NCBI GenBank assembly: GCA_025935155.1
Contig: JAICVV010000151.1
Location: 1-5,681, forward strand
DNA from: Alphaproteobacteria bacterium
Lineage (GTDB): Bacteria > Pseudomonadota > Alphaproteobacteria > Micropepsales > Micropepsaceae
Direction of reading: 5' to 3'
DNA: 5,681 nucleotides
Below are positions 1-5,510 of the stretch, piece after piece (within the stretch, counting starts at the first letter, position 1; every line of letters begins with the position of its first letter). A model generated the notes under the pieces. The model was not told the DNA's origin. It was given only the letters and a program-made list of their open reading frames with translations, and made no database searches. The translations under genes and the position numbers were made by a program.

Positions 1-180
1 GCCGGACCATAGAAGCGCCTCGGCCCATTTCAGATGCAGGCGGCCCCAGTTGGGTGCGTACTTCGCCGCTTCTTCAAATTTGGCGAGCGCGAGATCGGAG
101 CGGTTTTTCGCGACTAGCGCCTCGCCCCACATCTCCAGCGGATCGGCAAAATGCGGCCCTTTCTGATTGGCAAGGGTGAA
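1..180. repeat. Direct repeat copy A (3' part of the tandem paralogue)
   Basis: This stretch aligns without gaps to 1892-2071. My hand count is 21 mismatches in 180 bases (about 88% identity). It encodes the TPR units at the C-terminus of the downstream TPR protein. Similarity drops sharply to the right of about position 185. The repeat reflects gene duplication and is not a mobile element. The left boundary is set by the window edge, so it may extend further. Confidence 0.85.
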
Positions 181-1803
181 CTTCGCGATGGCTGCATCGT
201 ATTGGCCGCGCGACAGAAGCGATTCGCCCCAATCGGTATACCCGAAGGGAATGGATGGGCCCTGCTTCACGGCGCGCGCGAACCAGGCGCTCGCGTTGCG
301 CCATTTGCGCGCTGTAGCCTCCACGTCGCCGCGATTCACCAGACAGAGATAGCAATCGAGGGCCGTTGGCCCGATTGCGGAGCGCGCGCCAGCGACATCT
401 CCGCCTTTGGCAAGCGCTGCGGCCAGCAACGGAACCGCCTCGGTTTGCGCCCGGAGTTTTCCCGTCCTCGCCGCCTGCGCATCGAGCGCGGCCGCGAACA
501 GACGGGCCTGTTCCGCCGCCATCCGCCAATCGCCAGCCGTCACGCTGGTGAAGTACCGTGCTTCGGCGAGTTCCTCCGGAGAGGGTTTCCCGGCGATCAG
601 CGCATCGGCAATGAAAGCGCGCGATCTGCTCGCCTCGTGCAACCGGGCCGCCAGCATCGCGCTCCGTGCGAGCCGCGAAGCTTGCGCTTCAAACCCACAG
701 CCCTCGGAAGGGTCGTGATTGAAATCCCCCACTTCGAGATCGCGCACCGATACGGCGAAGCAGTCGCGCATTTGCGAGAAGCCGATGCCGCGTTCGTAAC
801 TCGGCTGATCCGAATTCTTCAGCCCCAGGATCGTGGCGCTTTGGCGTAAGGCATCTTCATCGTGCCCGACCGCCCTGTCAGAAAACATAATTTCCATATG
901 CGGGGTCGCGACTCTTGGATCGAGGCCCTCGGCAAATCGGGCTGTGGCGAGGTCGCGCCGCACGTCTCCCGCGGAGTATATTTCCTGCGCCCACAGGGCA
1001 TACAGATCTGCGCGATTTTCGGTTGCGGCCTGCGCGGTGCGCTCTGCGGCCGCAAGCGCTTCGAGAGGACGGCCGGACGTGCTGAGATAGACAACGTATT
1101 GCGCCGGGTCAGCGTCAGAAAAAACGCGCTCGGCCGCTTTCTGCTCGATCTTGTCCAGATCGGCAGCCGCCCCCGAGAACGATGCGACATCGGCGCCGTT
1201 GAGCGCGAGCACGACGGCCTTTCCGTCCACCTCTCGCACGCTCCCGTGCAGATGCCGCTCATGCCCAAGCCAGCCCCGCAGGTAGCGCCACGCCTCGGCG
1301 ACAGAAATGCCAGTTTCGGGTATCTCGACCTTGATCGCTGAACTGCTTTCCTGCTGAACATCTTTGGACGTGCCCACGGAGTTGGCATTGGCGATATTGC
1401 GAATGGCGATGAGTTTGTTGGTGATGTCGTCCGCAACCATTTCGCCGGAGATTCCGGCGGCCGCGAGCTGCGGCGAAACGGTGAACGTGTCCACCACCAA
1501 ACCGTCGGCGTGGCTCGCATTCCACATCGCCGCGCCGATCCCCATGAGGATCAACAGGCCGACCGCGACAATCATGATCTGCATCGCGCCCTTCATCTGG
1601 TCGTTGAAGCGGCGCCAGCGCAGGTGAGAGAGTTCGAACGCGTTCTGCTCGATCAGATTGTCGCGTCGCAGGCGGGCAAGCGCGATCTGCTCGTCGAGAT
1701 AGGCTTCGGACTTGGCGCGTCCGGCACCGGCGAGCGCGATGGATTCCGCCGCCGCATCCGGCCCCATTGCTTGCGAACCTGCGACTTCGTCACTGTCCGC
1801 CAT
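1..1803 (-). CDS. Membrane-anchored TPR protein, downstream tandem paralogue (3' end outside window)
   Basis: The frame is open for 601 codons from the ATG at 1803-1801 to the window edge, so the C-terminus is missing. By comparison with the neighbouring paralogue about 35 residues are lacking. Residues 1-70 are predicted cytoplasmic, with basic LRWRRFNDQ just before a transmembrane helix at about 73-94, so most of the protein should be periplasmic. Residues 101-230 carry the family-like stretch with IPETGIS and WLGHERHL. The middle (about 240-470) is alanine-rich and helical. C484-Y-L-C487 is a CxxC motif. Three TPR units follow, marked by W525-G-E, W559-G-E and W593-A-E at exact 34-residue spacing. 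The start is supported by AAAGG six bases upstream and by exact collinearity with the paralogue. It overlaps the preceding gene by 14 bases, suggesting translational coupling. No enzymatic domain is seen. TPRs imply protein binding, but the specific function is unknown. Uncharacterised alphaproteobacterial proteins of this architecture are known to me only from memory. Confidence 0.9.
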   Translation of the reverse strand, partial: MADSDEVAGSQAMGPDAAAESIALAGAGRAKSEAYLDEQIALARLRRDNLIEQNAFELSHLRWRRFNDQMKGAMQIMIVAVGLLILMGIGAAMWNASHADGLVVDTFTVSPQLAAAGISGEMVADDITNKLIAIRNIANANSVGTSKDVQQESSSAIKVEIPETGISVAEAWRYLRGWLGHERHLHGSVREVDGKAVVLALNGADVASFSGAAADLDKIEQKAAERVFSDADPAQYVVYLSTSGRPLEALAAAERTAQAATENRADLYALWAQEIYSAGDVRRDLATARFAEGLDPRVATPHMEIMFSDRAVGHDEDALRQSATILGLKNSDQPSYERGIGFSQMRDCFAVSVRDLEVGDFNHDPSEGCGFEAQASRLARSAMLAARLHEASRSRAFIADALIAGKPSPEELAEARYFTSVTAGDWRMAAEQARLFAAALDAQAARTGKLRAQTEAVPLLAAALAKGGDVAGARSAIGPTALDCYLCLVNRGDVEATARKWRNASAWFARAVKQGPSIPFGYTDWGESLLSRGQYDAAIAKFTLANQKGPHFADPLEMWGEALVAKNRSDLALAKFEEAAKYAPNWGRLHLKWAEALLWSG

Positions 1804-3706
1804 CTGAAACCTTTGCGAGTTCGGATTTTTCGTGTGCTGTGAGATCGAGATGCGCGGCGGCGGCGAATTGCTTGCGCGCCTCGTCGCGCTTGCCGGACCA
1901 CAGCAGCGCCTCGCCCCATTTGAGATGCAGGCGGCCCCAGTTTGGTGCGTATTTCGCCGCTTCCTCAAATTTGGCGAGCGCGAGATCGGAACCGTTCTTG
2001 GCGATCAGCGCCTCGCCCCACATTTCCAGCGGGTCGGCGAAGTGCGGGCCCTTCTGATTCGCAATGGTGAACTTCGCAATCGCGTCATCGAAATCGCCCT
2101 TGCGCATCAGCATCTCGCCCCAATCGTTGTAGGCGTACGGAATCGACGGCGCGAGTGCGGTCGCGTGCGCGAACCAGAAATCGGCGCGGGCCCAGTGCCT
2201 GGCCGCTGCGGCCGCCGCGCCACGCGCGATTTGGCACGGGTAGCAATCGGCCGGCGTTGCATCCGAGATCTTGCGCGCGCCGACCGCGTCGCCCGCGAGC
2301 GCCAGCGCCATGGCGAGCATCGGTTTCGTCTCAACGCGATCGACGGCGGCGGCATAGGCCTTGCTGCCGGATTGCCCGGGCGTGTGCGCATGCGCACGGG
2401 CGAGGCGAGCCGCGGCGACGCCATTCCCCTCGCTCATGGCGATGTAATAGGCCGCATCGGTGGATTCTTCCGGATCCGATTGGCCGCTCGCACGCGCGGA
2501 CACAAGAAGGGCGCGCGCAGTGGCGATGTCGTGGCGCCGCGCCGCATACAGCGCCCCAGCAGAGAGATTGTTCGGCAAGCATGTCGCGCCACATTCCGCC
2601 GCTTCCGCCGCGCCAAAATCGCTCAGCAACGCGGCGGCGCGGTAAGTCGCGAGATTGTGTATGAGAACATACCCCGGGCCTTGCAGCGGCTTGGGTTGAT
2701 CGCTGTCCCTTTGCGCAATCGTGGCGCGCCGTTCGGCCAGCTCAAGTTCGGTGTGGCCCAGCAGATGCGCCTCGGCGGCATATTCATTATGCGCCGCCGC
2801 GATCTTCGGGTCGAGCGCGAGCGAAATGCGGATGCGCTGGATGGAAAGTGGAATGTCGCCGGCAATGGAGCGCGTCAAATTGGACCACAGCGAATAGCTG
2901 TCCGCCTGCCTTTCGCGCCCCGTCACACTCAGCGCATCGCGTTCCGCCTGCTTCAACGCTTCCTGCGGGTGCCCGGTGGCCCACAGATAAAGCACGACGT
3001 TGCTGGGGTCGAAATGCGTGAAGACCTGCTCGGCGAGGTTCTGCTCGAGCTTGTCGAGATCGCCGGCCGGTCCGGAAACATCGAGCCGCGTTCCATCCGC
3101 GAACCCTGCGTGCAGCGCAATCTTTCCGCCGGGCAATTCGCGCAATGAACCCGTCAGATGCTTCTCATGCCCCAGCCAGCGGCGCAGCAGCCGCCACGCT
3201 TCGCCGAGCGAAATTCCGGTGTCGGGAATATCGACCCGGATGTCGTTGCCGTTCAGGCTCACGTCGCTCGTATTGCTGATGGAATGGGCAAGCGTGATCT
3301 TGCGGATTTCGGAGAGGCGGTTGATGAGATCGTTGGCGAGTACATCGCCGCCCATGCCGCGCGCGGCGAAATCGGCCGGCGCGGAAAATGAATCCACGAT
3401 TAATCCGTCGGCCTCGCGCGCGTTCCACAGAAGCGCGGCCAGGCCCGCAAGCACCGCCAGGCCCAAGATCACCAGGATGATGCGAAACGCGCCGCTGAGC
3501 TGATCGTTGAAGCGGCGCCAGCGCAAGTGCGACAGCTCGAAGGCATTCTGCTCGAGCAAATTGTCGCTTTGAAGCTTCGCCAGGCGTGTCTGTTCTTCAA
3601 GGTACGCGGCGGCGCGCGGATCGAGCGTATGGGCGTCCAGCGCGAGCGCAGGACCAAGGCCGCTGTCACCCGACCGCGGTGCGCCGCTTCCGCCTTCCTG
3701 CGCCAT
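1790..3706 (-). CDS. Membrane-anchored TPR protein, upstream tandem paralogue (complete, 638 aa)
   Basis: This is a complete gene for a single-span membrane protein. A longer frame opens with TTG at 3760. I chose the ATG at 3706-3704 because it has GGGGG five bases upstream and because the protein then aligns residue for residue with the paralogue start. Residues 1-71 are predicted cytoplasmic and include EQNAFELSHLRWRRFNDQ (52-69), which is identical in the paralogue. A transmembrane helix spans about 73-94. The periplasmic part begins with a conserved domain (about 101-230; IPDTGIS at 160-166, RRWLGHEKHL at 175-184). A helical, probably TPR-like middle follows, with C372 and C376, then C488-Y-P-C491. 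Three canonical 34-residue TPR units carry W529-G-E, W563-G-E and W597-G-E. A soluble tail ends in SDGGQ. Its role is probably scaffolding or a protein-protein interaction at the inner membrane, inferred only from the TPRs. It lies divergent to the DUF1499 gene and is first in a two-gene (or longer) minus-strand operon. Confidence 0.92.
   Translation of the reverse strand: MAQEGGSGAPRSGDSGLGPALALDAHTLDPRAAAYLEEQTRLAKLQSDNLLEQNAFELSHLRWRRFNDQLSGAFRIILVILGLAVLAGLAALLWNAREADGLIVDSFSAPADFAARGMGGDVLANDLINRLSEIRKITLAHSISNTSDVSLNGNDIRVDIPDTGISLGEAWRLLRRWLGHEKHLTGSLRELPGGKIALHAGFADGTRLDVSGPAGDLDKLEQNLAEQVFTHFDPSNVVLYLWATGHPQEALKQAERDALSVTGRERQADSYSLWSNLTRSIAGDIPLSIQRIRISLALDPKIAAAHNEYAAEAHLLGHTELELAERRATIAQRDSDQPKPLQGPGYVLIHNLATYRAAALLSDFGAAEAAECGATCLPNNLSAGALYAARRHDIATARALLVSARASGQSDPEESTDAAYYIAMSEGNGVAAARLARAHAHTPGQSGSKAYAAAVDRVETKPMLAMALALAGDAVGARKISDATPADCYPCQIARGAAAAAARHWARADFWFAHATALAPSIPYAYNDWGEMLMRKGDFDDAIAKFTIANQKGPHFADPLEMWGEALIAKNGSDLALAKFEEAAKYAPNWGRLHLKWGEALLWSGKRDEARKQFAAAAHLDLTAHEKSELAKVSDGGQ
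1810..1814 (-). promoter_or_regulatory. Ribosome binding site of the downstream TPR gene, inside the upstream gene
   Basis: AAAGG on the minus strand lies six bases before the ATG at 1803 and sits within the last codons of the upstream gene. Together with the 14-base overlap between that gene's TGA (1792-1790) and this ATG, it fits translational coupling, in which ribosomes finishing the first gene can restart on the second. Confidence 0.6.
1892..2071. repeat. Direct repeat copy B (3' part of the complete paralogue)
   Basis: This is the partner of 1-180, offset by 1891 bases, and encodes roughly residues 546-605 of the complete TPR protein. Across the 64 residues 542-605 of that protein, aligned with 538-601 of the paralogue, only four residues differ (I/L, I/V, G/R, G/A). 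The low divergence at the DNA level, including third positions, suggests either recent duplication or gene conversion limited to this end. Confidence 0.85.
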
Positions 3707-3711
3707 GATTG

Positions 3712-3716
3712 CCCCC
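3712..3716 (-). promoter_or_regulatory. Shine-Dalgarno-like GGGGG deciding the start of the upstream TPR gene
   Basis: GGGGG on the minus strand lies five bases before the ATG at 3706. No comparable purine run precedes the alternative TTG at 3760, so this site favours the shorter 638-residue product over the 656-residue one. Confidence 0.5.
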
Positions 3717-3738
3717 AACCCGCGCCGACAAAGGCAGC

Positions 3739-3760
3739 TTGTGGGAATCGCGAGCCACAA
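3739..3760. promoter_or_regulatory. Inverted repeat TTGTGG-N10-CCACAA (possible operator or leader hairpin)
   Basis: Two perfect 6-base arms, TTGTGG (3739-3744) and CCACAA (3755-3760), flank a 10-base spacer. The 22-base dyad lies 33-54 bases upstream of the ATG of the TPR operon. It could be a binding site for a dimeric regulator or a hairpin in the leader transcript. Arms this short also arise by chance, so the call is tentative. Confidence 0.3.
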
Positions 3761-3935
3761 TCAATCCGCCGCGCGGCAGTCTTTCAGCGGATTCCGTATG
3801 ATTGCTTAAACGCAAAAGGCGGAGCGATGCCTGCGCCGATGCACGACTGTCGCCGATGGTCCACACCGGCAAGGTACAAAAGGCCGCCTTGCGCGCGCGC
3901 TTCGGACAGCACAGGCTCGCACCCGCTACGGAATA

Positions 3936-3942
3936 GAGGGGG
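3936..3942 (+). promoter_or_regulatory. Ribosome binding site of the DUF1499 gene
   Basis: GAGGGGG ends three bases before the ATG at 3946. The purine run is strong, but spacing measured from its last G is short. Pairing through the first GAGG would give a normal distance. It supports the chosen start. Confidence 0.55.
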
Positions 3943-3945
3943 TTC

Positions 3946-4755
3946 ATGCGCCTGCGTCCCTGGCTTGCGAAGCTGAGCTTCGCGGCGCTCGCGATTGCCG
4001 TGGCTGTGGGGCTGACGGCATCGCTAGGCACGCGGCTGGGCTTTTGGGATTACCGCTTCGGCCTTTTTGCCCTGTTCCCCTGGTGTCTTGCCGCCGCCGC
4101 GCTCGCACTCGTATCCGGACTTGCCTGGGTGCTGTGGGCGATGATCGCCAATCGCGGCGAGGCGGCGCGCTATGGAATTGTCGGCCTCATCGGGGCCATC
4201 GCGCTGGTGGCGCTGCCGCTATACGACATTTCCCTCGCCATGACGTCGCCGCAAATTCACGACATCACAACCGATGTCGAGCATCCACCGCAATTCGTGG
4301 CGCTGCTGCCGCTGCGCCAGCAGGATGCACGCGACGGAAAAGCCGTTACGCCCGCAAGGTACGACGGCGCGCAGACCGCGCGGGGGCCGGACGGCGAAAC
4401 CGCACCCATCTCGGCGCTGCAACGGAAATATTACCCGGATATTCATCCCCGCGCCGACCTCACCTCGCCGCAGAAGCTGTTCGACCGCGCGGTAAAAACC
4501 GCTTACCGCATGGGCTGGCATGTGATCGCCGTGGTGCCGCAGGAAGGCCGTATCGAGGCGACGGACACATCGTTGTGGTTCGGCCTCACCGGCGACATCG
4601 CCATTCGGGTAAAACCCGCGGGCCAGGGTGTGCGGCTCGACATCCGTTCCAAGAGCCGGGACGACATGACGGGCACGCCGTTCGGCCCCACAGATATGGG
4701 TGCCAACGCCGCCCGGATCCGCTCTTTCCTGAAAACTTTGTCAGATACGTATTGA
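3946..4755 (+). CDS. DUF1499 domain membrane protein (269 aa)
   Basis: This is a polytopic membrane protein with a C-terminal DUF1499 domain. Three hydrophobic segments lie at about 8-28, 39-67 and 75-95. The DUF1499 part runs from about 103 to the end and shows the hallmarks I know from the family: IHDITTD (104-110) followed by PP and F, YPDIHP (163-168), an amphipathic stretch ending in MGWHVIAV, EGRIEATDTS (200-209), DIAIRV (217-222), DIRSKSR (232-238) and DMGANAARIRSF (250-261). The domain probably faces the periplasm, judged from position after the third helix only. The length is normal for the transmembrane-plus-DUF1499 arrangement. The molecular function of DUF1499 is not established. 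The gene is divergent from the TPR operon and 82 bases upstream of a secreted-protein gene on the same strand. The start is supported by GAGGGGG upstream and by the first helix beginning within 10 residues of it. Confidence 0.93.
   Translation: MRLRPWLAKLSFAALAIAVAVGLTASLGTRLGFWDYRFGLFALFPWCLAAAALALVSGLAWVLWAMIANRGEAARYGIVGLIGAIALVALPLYDISLAMTSPQIHDITTDVEHPPQFVALLPLRQQDARDGKAVTPARYDGAQTARGPDGETAPISALQRKYYPDIHPRADLTSPQKLFDRAVKTAYRMGWHVIAVVPQEGRIEATDTSLWFGLTGDIAIRVKPAGQGVRLDIRSKSRDDMTGTPFGPTDMGANAARIRSFLKTLSDTY
3967..3983 (+). other. Perfect 17-base inverted repeat in codons 8-13 of the DUF1499 gene
   Basis: GCGAAGCT and AGCTTCGC are perfect reverse complements around a single G at 3975. In RNA the realistic fold is a 6-base-pair GC-rich stem with a 5-base CUGAG loop. 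Two further U-G pairs could form at its base. Starting 21 bases after the first base of the start codon, it could slow early translation or form a binding site, but it may be incidental to the codons used. Confidence 0.4.
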
Positions 4756-4756
4756 G

Positions 4757-4775
4757 GGCTTGCGACGATCAAGCC
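4757..4775 (+). terminator. Weak hairpin directly after the DUF1499 stop codon
   Basis: GGCTTG (4757-4762) and CAAGCC (4770-4775) form a perfect 6-base-pair stem with a 7-base loop, beginning two bases after the TGA. Only three T residues follow before a G, so it is at best a weak intrinsic terminator, or an attenuating or stabilising hairpin between the two plus-strand genes. A run of seven T residues at 4800-4806 is too far away to belong to it. Confidence 0.35.
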
Positions 4776-4823
4776 TTTGTCGCTCATCCCGGAATGTGCT
4801 TTTTTTGACGCGGAGCGGTATCG

Positions 4824-4831
4824 AAGGGAGG
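4824..4831 (+). promoter_or_regulatory. Strong Shine-Dalgarno deciding the start of the secreted protein gene
   Basis: AAGGGAGG lies six bases upstream of the ATG at 4838. The frame is open further upstream (to 4760), but only this ATG has a good ribosome binding site and places a signal peptide at the N-terminus. Confidence 0.75.
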
Positions 4832-4837
4832 CTTTCC

Positions 4838-5269
4838 ATGTGCAGGCAGCTGGTACTCGCGGCGGCAGCTTTGGGATTGACGATAACGGGGGCGCTTGCC
4901 GAATCTTGCGGCAGCGCGCCGATTGCGCCGGCGCTCCCCACCGCAGCCGATATCAACGCAAAAGCGCCGGCCGCGGCCGATGCTGCCAAGCACGACGCCT
5001 TCGTGGAAATTCGCAACTGGCAGAACGATCTGAAGGATTATCGCGCCTGTCTGGTGAACGTGAGCAACGGAGCCAAGCGGCAGATCTCGGGCCTGGAAGC
5101 AGAGAAGGACAAGGACAAAATCGCCGGGCTGAAGGCGGATGCCGGCCGCGCCAACCACGAGTATGATGACAGCGTCGATATGGAAGAGCGGGTGGTGAAC
5201 GAGTTTCATGCCGTCCAGGCGGCCTTTTGCGCGCGCAAGGACGTAGATAAATCGAGTTGTCCAAAATAG
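4838..5269 (+). CDS. Small secreted protein of unknown function with four cysteines (143 aa)
   Basis: The start at 4838 follows a near-ideal AAGGGAGG. The first 21 residues form a typical Sec signal peptide: a short R3-containing n-region, the hydrophobic core LVLAAAALGLTITG, and ALA before the predicted cleavage at residue 21/22. The only cysteine in the signal is C2, with no lipobox at the cleavage point, so a soluble periplasmic or extracellular protein is more likely than a lipoprotein. The mature part has an Ala/Pro-rich segment (27-50), then predicted helices rich in Lys, Asp and Glu (about 51-130, including EAEKDKDKIAGLKAD at 87-101). C24, C71, C131 and C141 are even in number and could form two disulfides. 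I do not recognise a family. It lies 82 bases after the DUF1499 gene on the same strand and could share its transcript, but the hairpin between them and its own strong ribosome site allow independent expression. Confidence 0.85.
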   Translation: MCRQLVLAAAALGLTITGALAESCGSAPIAPALPTAADINAKAPAAADAAKHDAFVEIRNWQNDLKDYRACLVNVSNGAKRQISGLEAEKDKDKIAGLKADAGRANHEYDDSVDMEERVVNEFHAVQAAFCARKDVDKSSCPK

Positions 5270-5302
5270 CCTGGAGCGTGATTGTTCTCTGACGGAAACA
5301 CC

Positions 5303-5458
5303 CCTGTCGTCATGGCCAGCTTGACCCGGCCATCCATCGCGCGAGCGTCCGCGAGCGATGGAGTCTCAGCGGCGCAACGTTCTTGCGAACACGCTCTCGC
5401 GTGCTTCGTCACGCGCGCCGGACGGATGGGCAGCTAAAGGCGCCCATGACGGTCGGGG
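5303..5458. repeat. Intergenic palindromic repeat element of alphaproteobacterial type
   Basis: Terminal blocks CGTCATGG (5308-5315) and CCATGACG (5444-5451) are perfect reverse complements. Just inside them CCATCC (5330-5335) pairs with GGATGG (5424-5429). The left part, with CGTCATGGCC, CTTGACCCGGCCATCC and the nested stem, resembles the short intergenic repeats widespread in Hyphomicrobiales genomes, whose translation gives DGRVKPGHD-like peptides (family recognised from memory, not by search). The middle (5363-5423) holds smaller stems: CGCAA-CGTTC-TTGCG (5374-5388) and CACGC-TCTC-GCGTG (5390-5403). The boundaries are approximate. It carries no coding sequence and fills the gap after the secreted-protein gene. 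Confidence 0.6.
5333..5362. repeat. Nested hairpin TCCATCGC-N14-GCGATGGA
   Basis: Two perfect 8-base arms (5333-5340 and 5355-5362) surround a GC-rich 14-base loop that can itself pair GCG with CGC. It lies inside the intergenic repeat. It lacks a T run on either strand, so it is not an intrinsic terminator. It may contribute to 3'-end structure of the transcript from the secreted-protein gene. Confidence 0.55.
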
Positions 5459-5510
5459 GTGCGATTCAAGATGACACGCTGTCGGCATAGGCAACTTCGG
5501 CACAACCGAT

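Larger units (their letters stand above)
3707..3945. promoter_or_regulatory. Divergent intergenic region between the TPR operon and the DUF1499 gene
   Basis: These 239 bases separate the start codons of two divergently oriented genes, so promoters for both should lie here. On the plus strand TATGAT (3797-3802) matches the -10 consensus in five of six positions. No acceptable -35 lies 16-18 bases upstream, and it would leave a leader of about 135 bases. I could not find a convincing promoter on the minus strand. An inverted repeat at 3739-3760 is listed separately. No gene is seen here. Confidence 0.5.

Noticed and set aside
819..1520. Minus-strand open frame of 233 codons in another frame within the downstream TPR gene
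   Set aside because: It overlaps the real frame, is rich in Ser, Arg and Pro, and has no motif. The true frame at 1-1803 is fixed by alignment with the paralogue.
1..2071. Direct repeats read as a mobile element or CRISPR
   Set aside because: The 1891-base offset equals about one gene length and the repeats stay in the same reading frame at the same protein positions, which fits gene duplication. No transposase, terminal inverted repeats or short regular spacers are present.
1832..3148. Long plus-strand open frame (438 codons) opposite the complete TPR gene
   Set aside because: It lies antisense to a gene with clear domain structure and a paralogue. Its translation is rich in Arg and lacks recognisable motifs. 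Long antisense frames are common in GC-rich DNA when codon positions line up. A similar frame (151-849) lies opposite the paralogue, as expected of a shadow.
3707..3760. N-terminal extension of the complete TPR protein to a TTG at 3760
   Set aside because: The extra 18 residues have no counterpart in the paralogue and no ribosome site. The ATG at 3706 has both support from alignment and an upstream G run.
4044..4808. Plus-strand open frame of 254 codons overlapping the DUF1499 gene
   Set aside because: It is an Arg- and His-rich shadow frame. The DUF1499 frame has family motifs and membrane helices.
4800..4833. T7 run and TTGACG at 4805-4810 as terminator or -35 box for the secreted-protein gene
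   Set aside because: No hairpin directly precedes the T run. With TTGACG as -35, the -10 would fall on the Shine-Dalgarno region with no AT-rich match.
4760..4837. N-terminal extension of the secreted protein to codon 4760
   Set aside because: It would bury the signal peptide behind 26 polar residues, and only the ATG at 4838 has a strong Shine-Dalgarno.
4968..4979. Perfect 12-base palindrome CGGCCGCGGCCG
   Set aside because: It lies in an Ala-rich coding stretch where GC-rich codons readily make such symmetry.
5206..5412. Minus-strand open frame of 68 codons in the intergenic repeat
   Set aside because: Its DARAMDGRVKLAMTTG-like translation is the typical spurious product of alphaproteobacterial palindromic repeats, and it overlaps the end of the secreted-protein gene.
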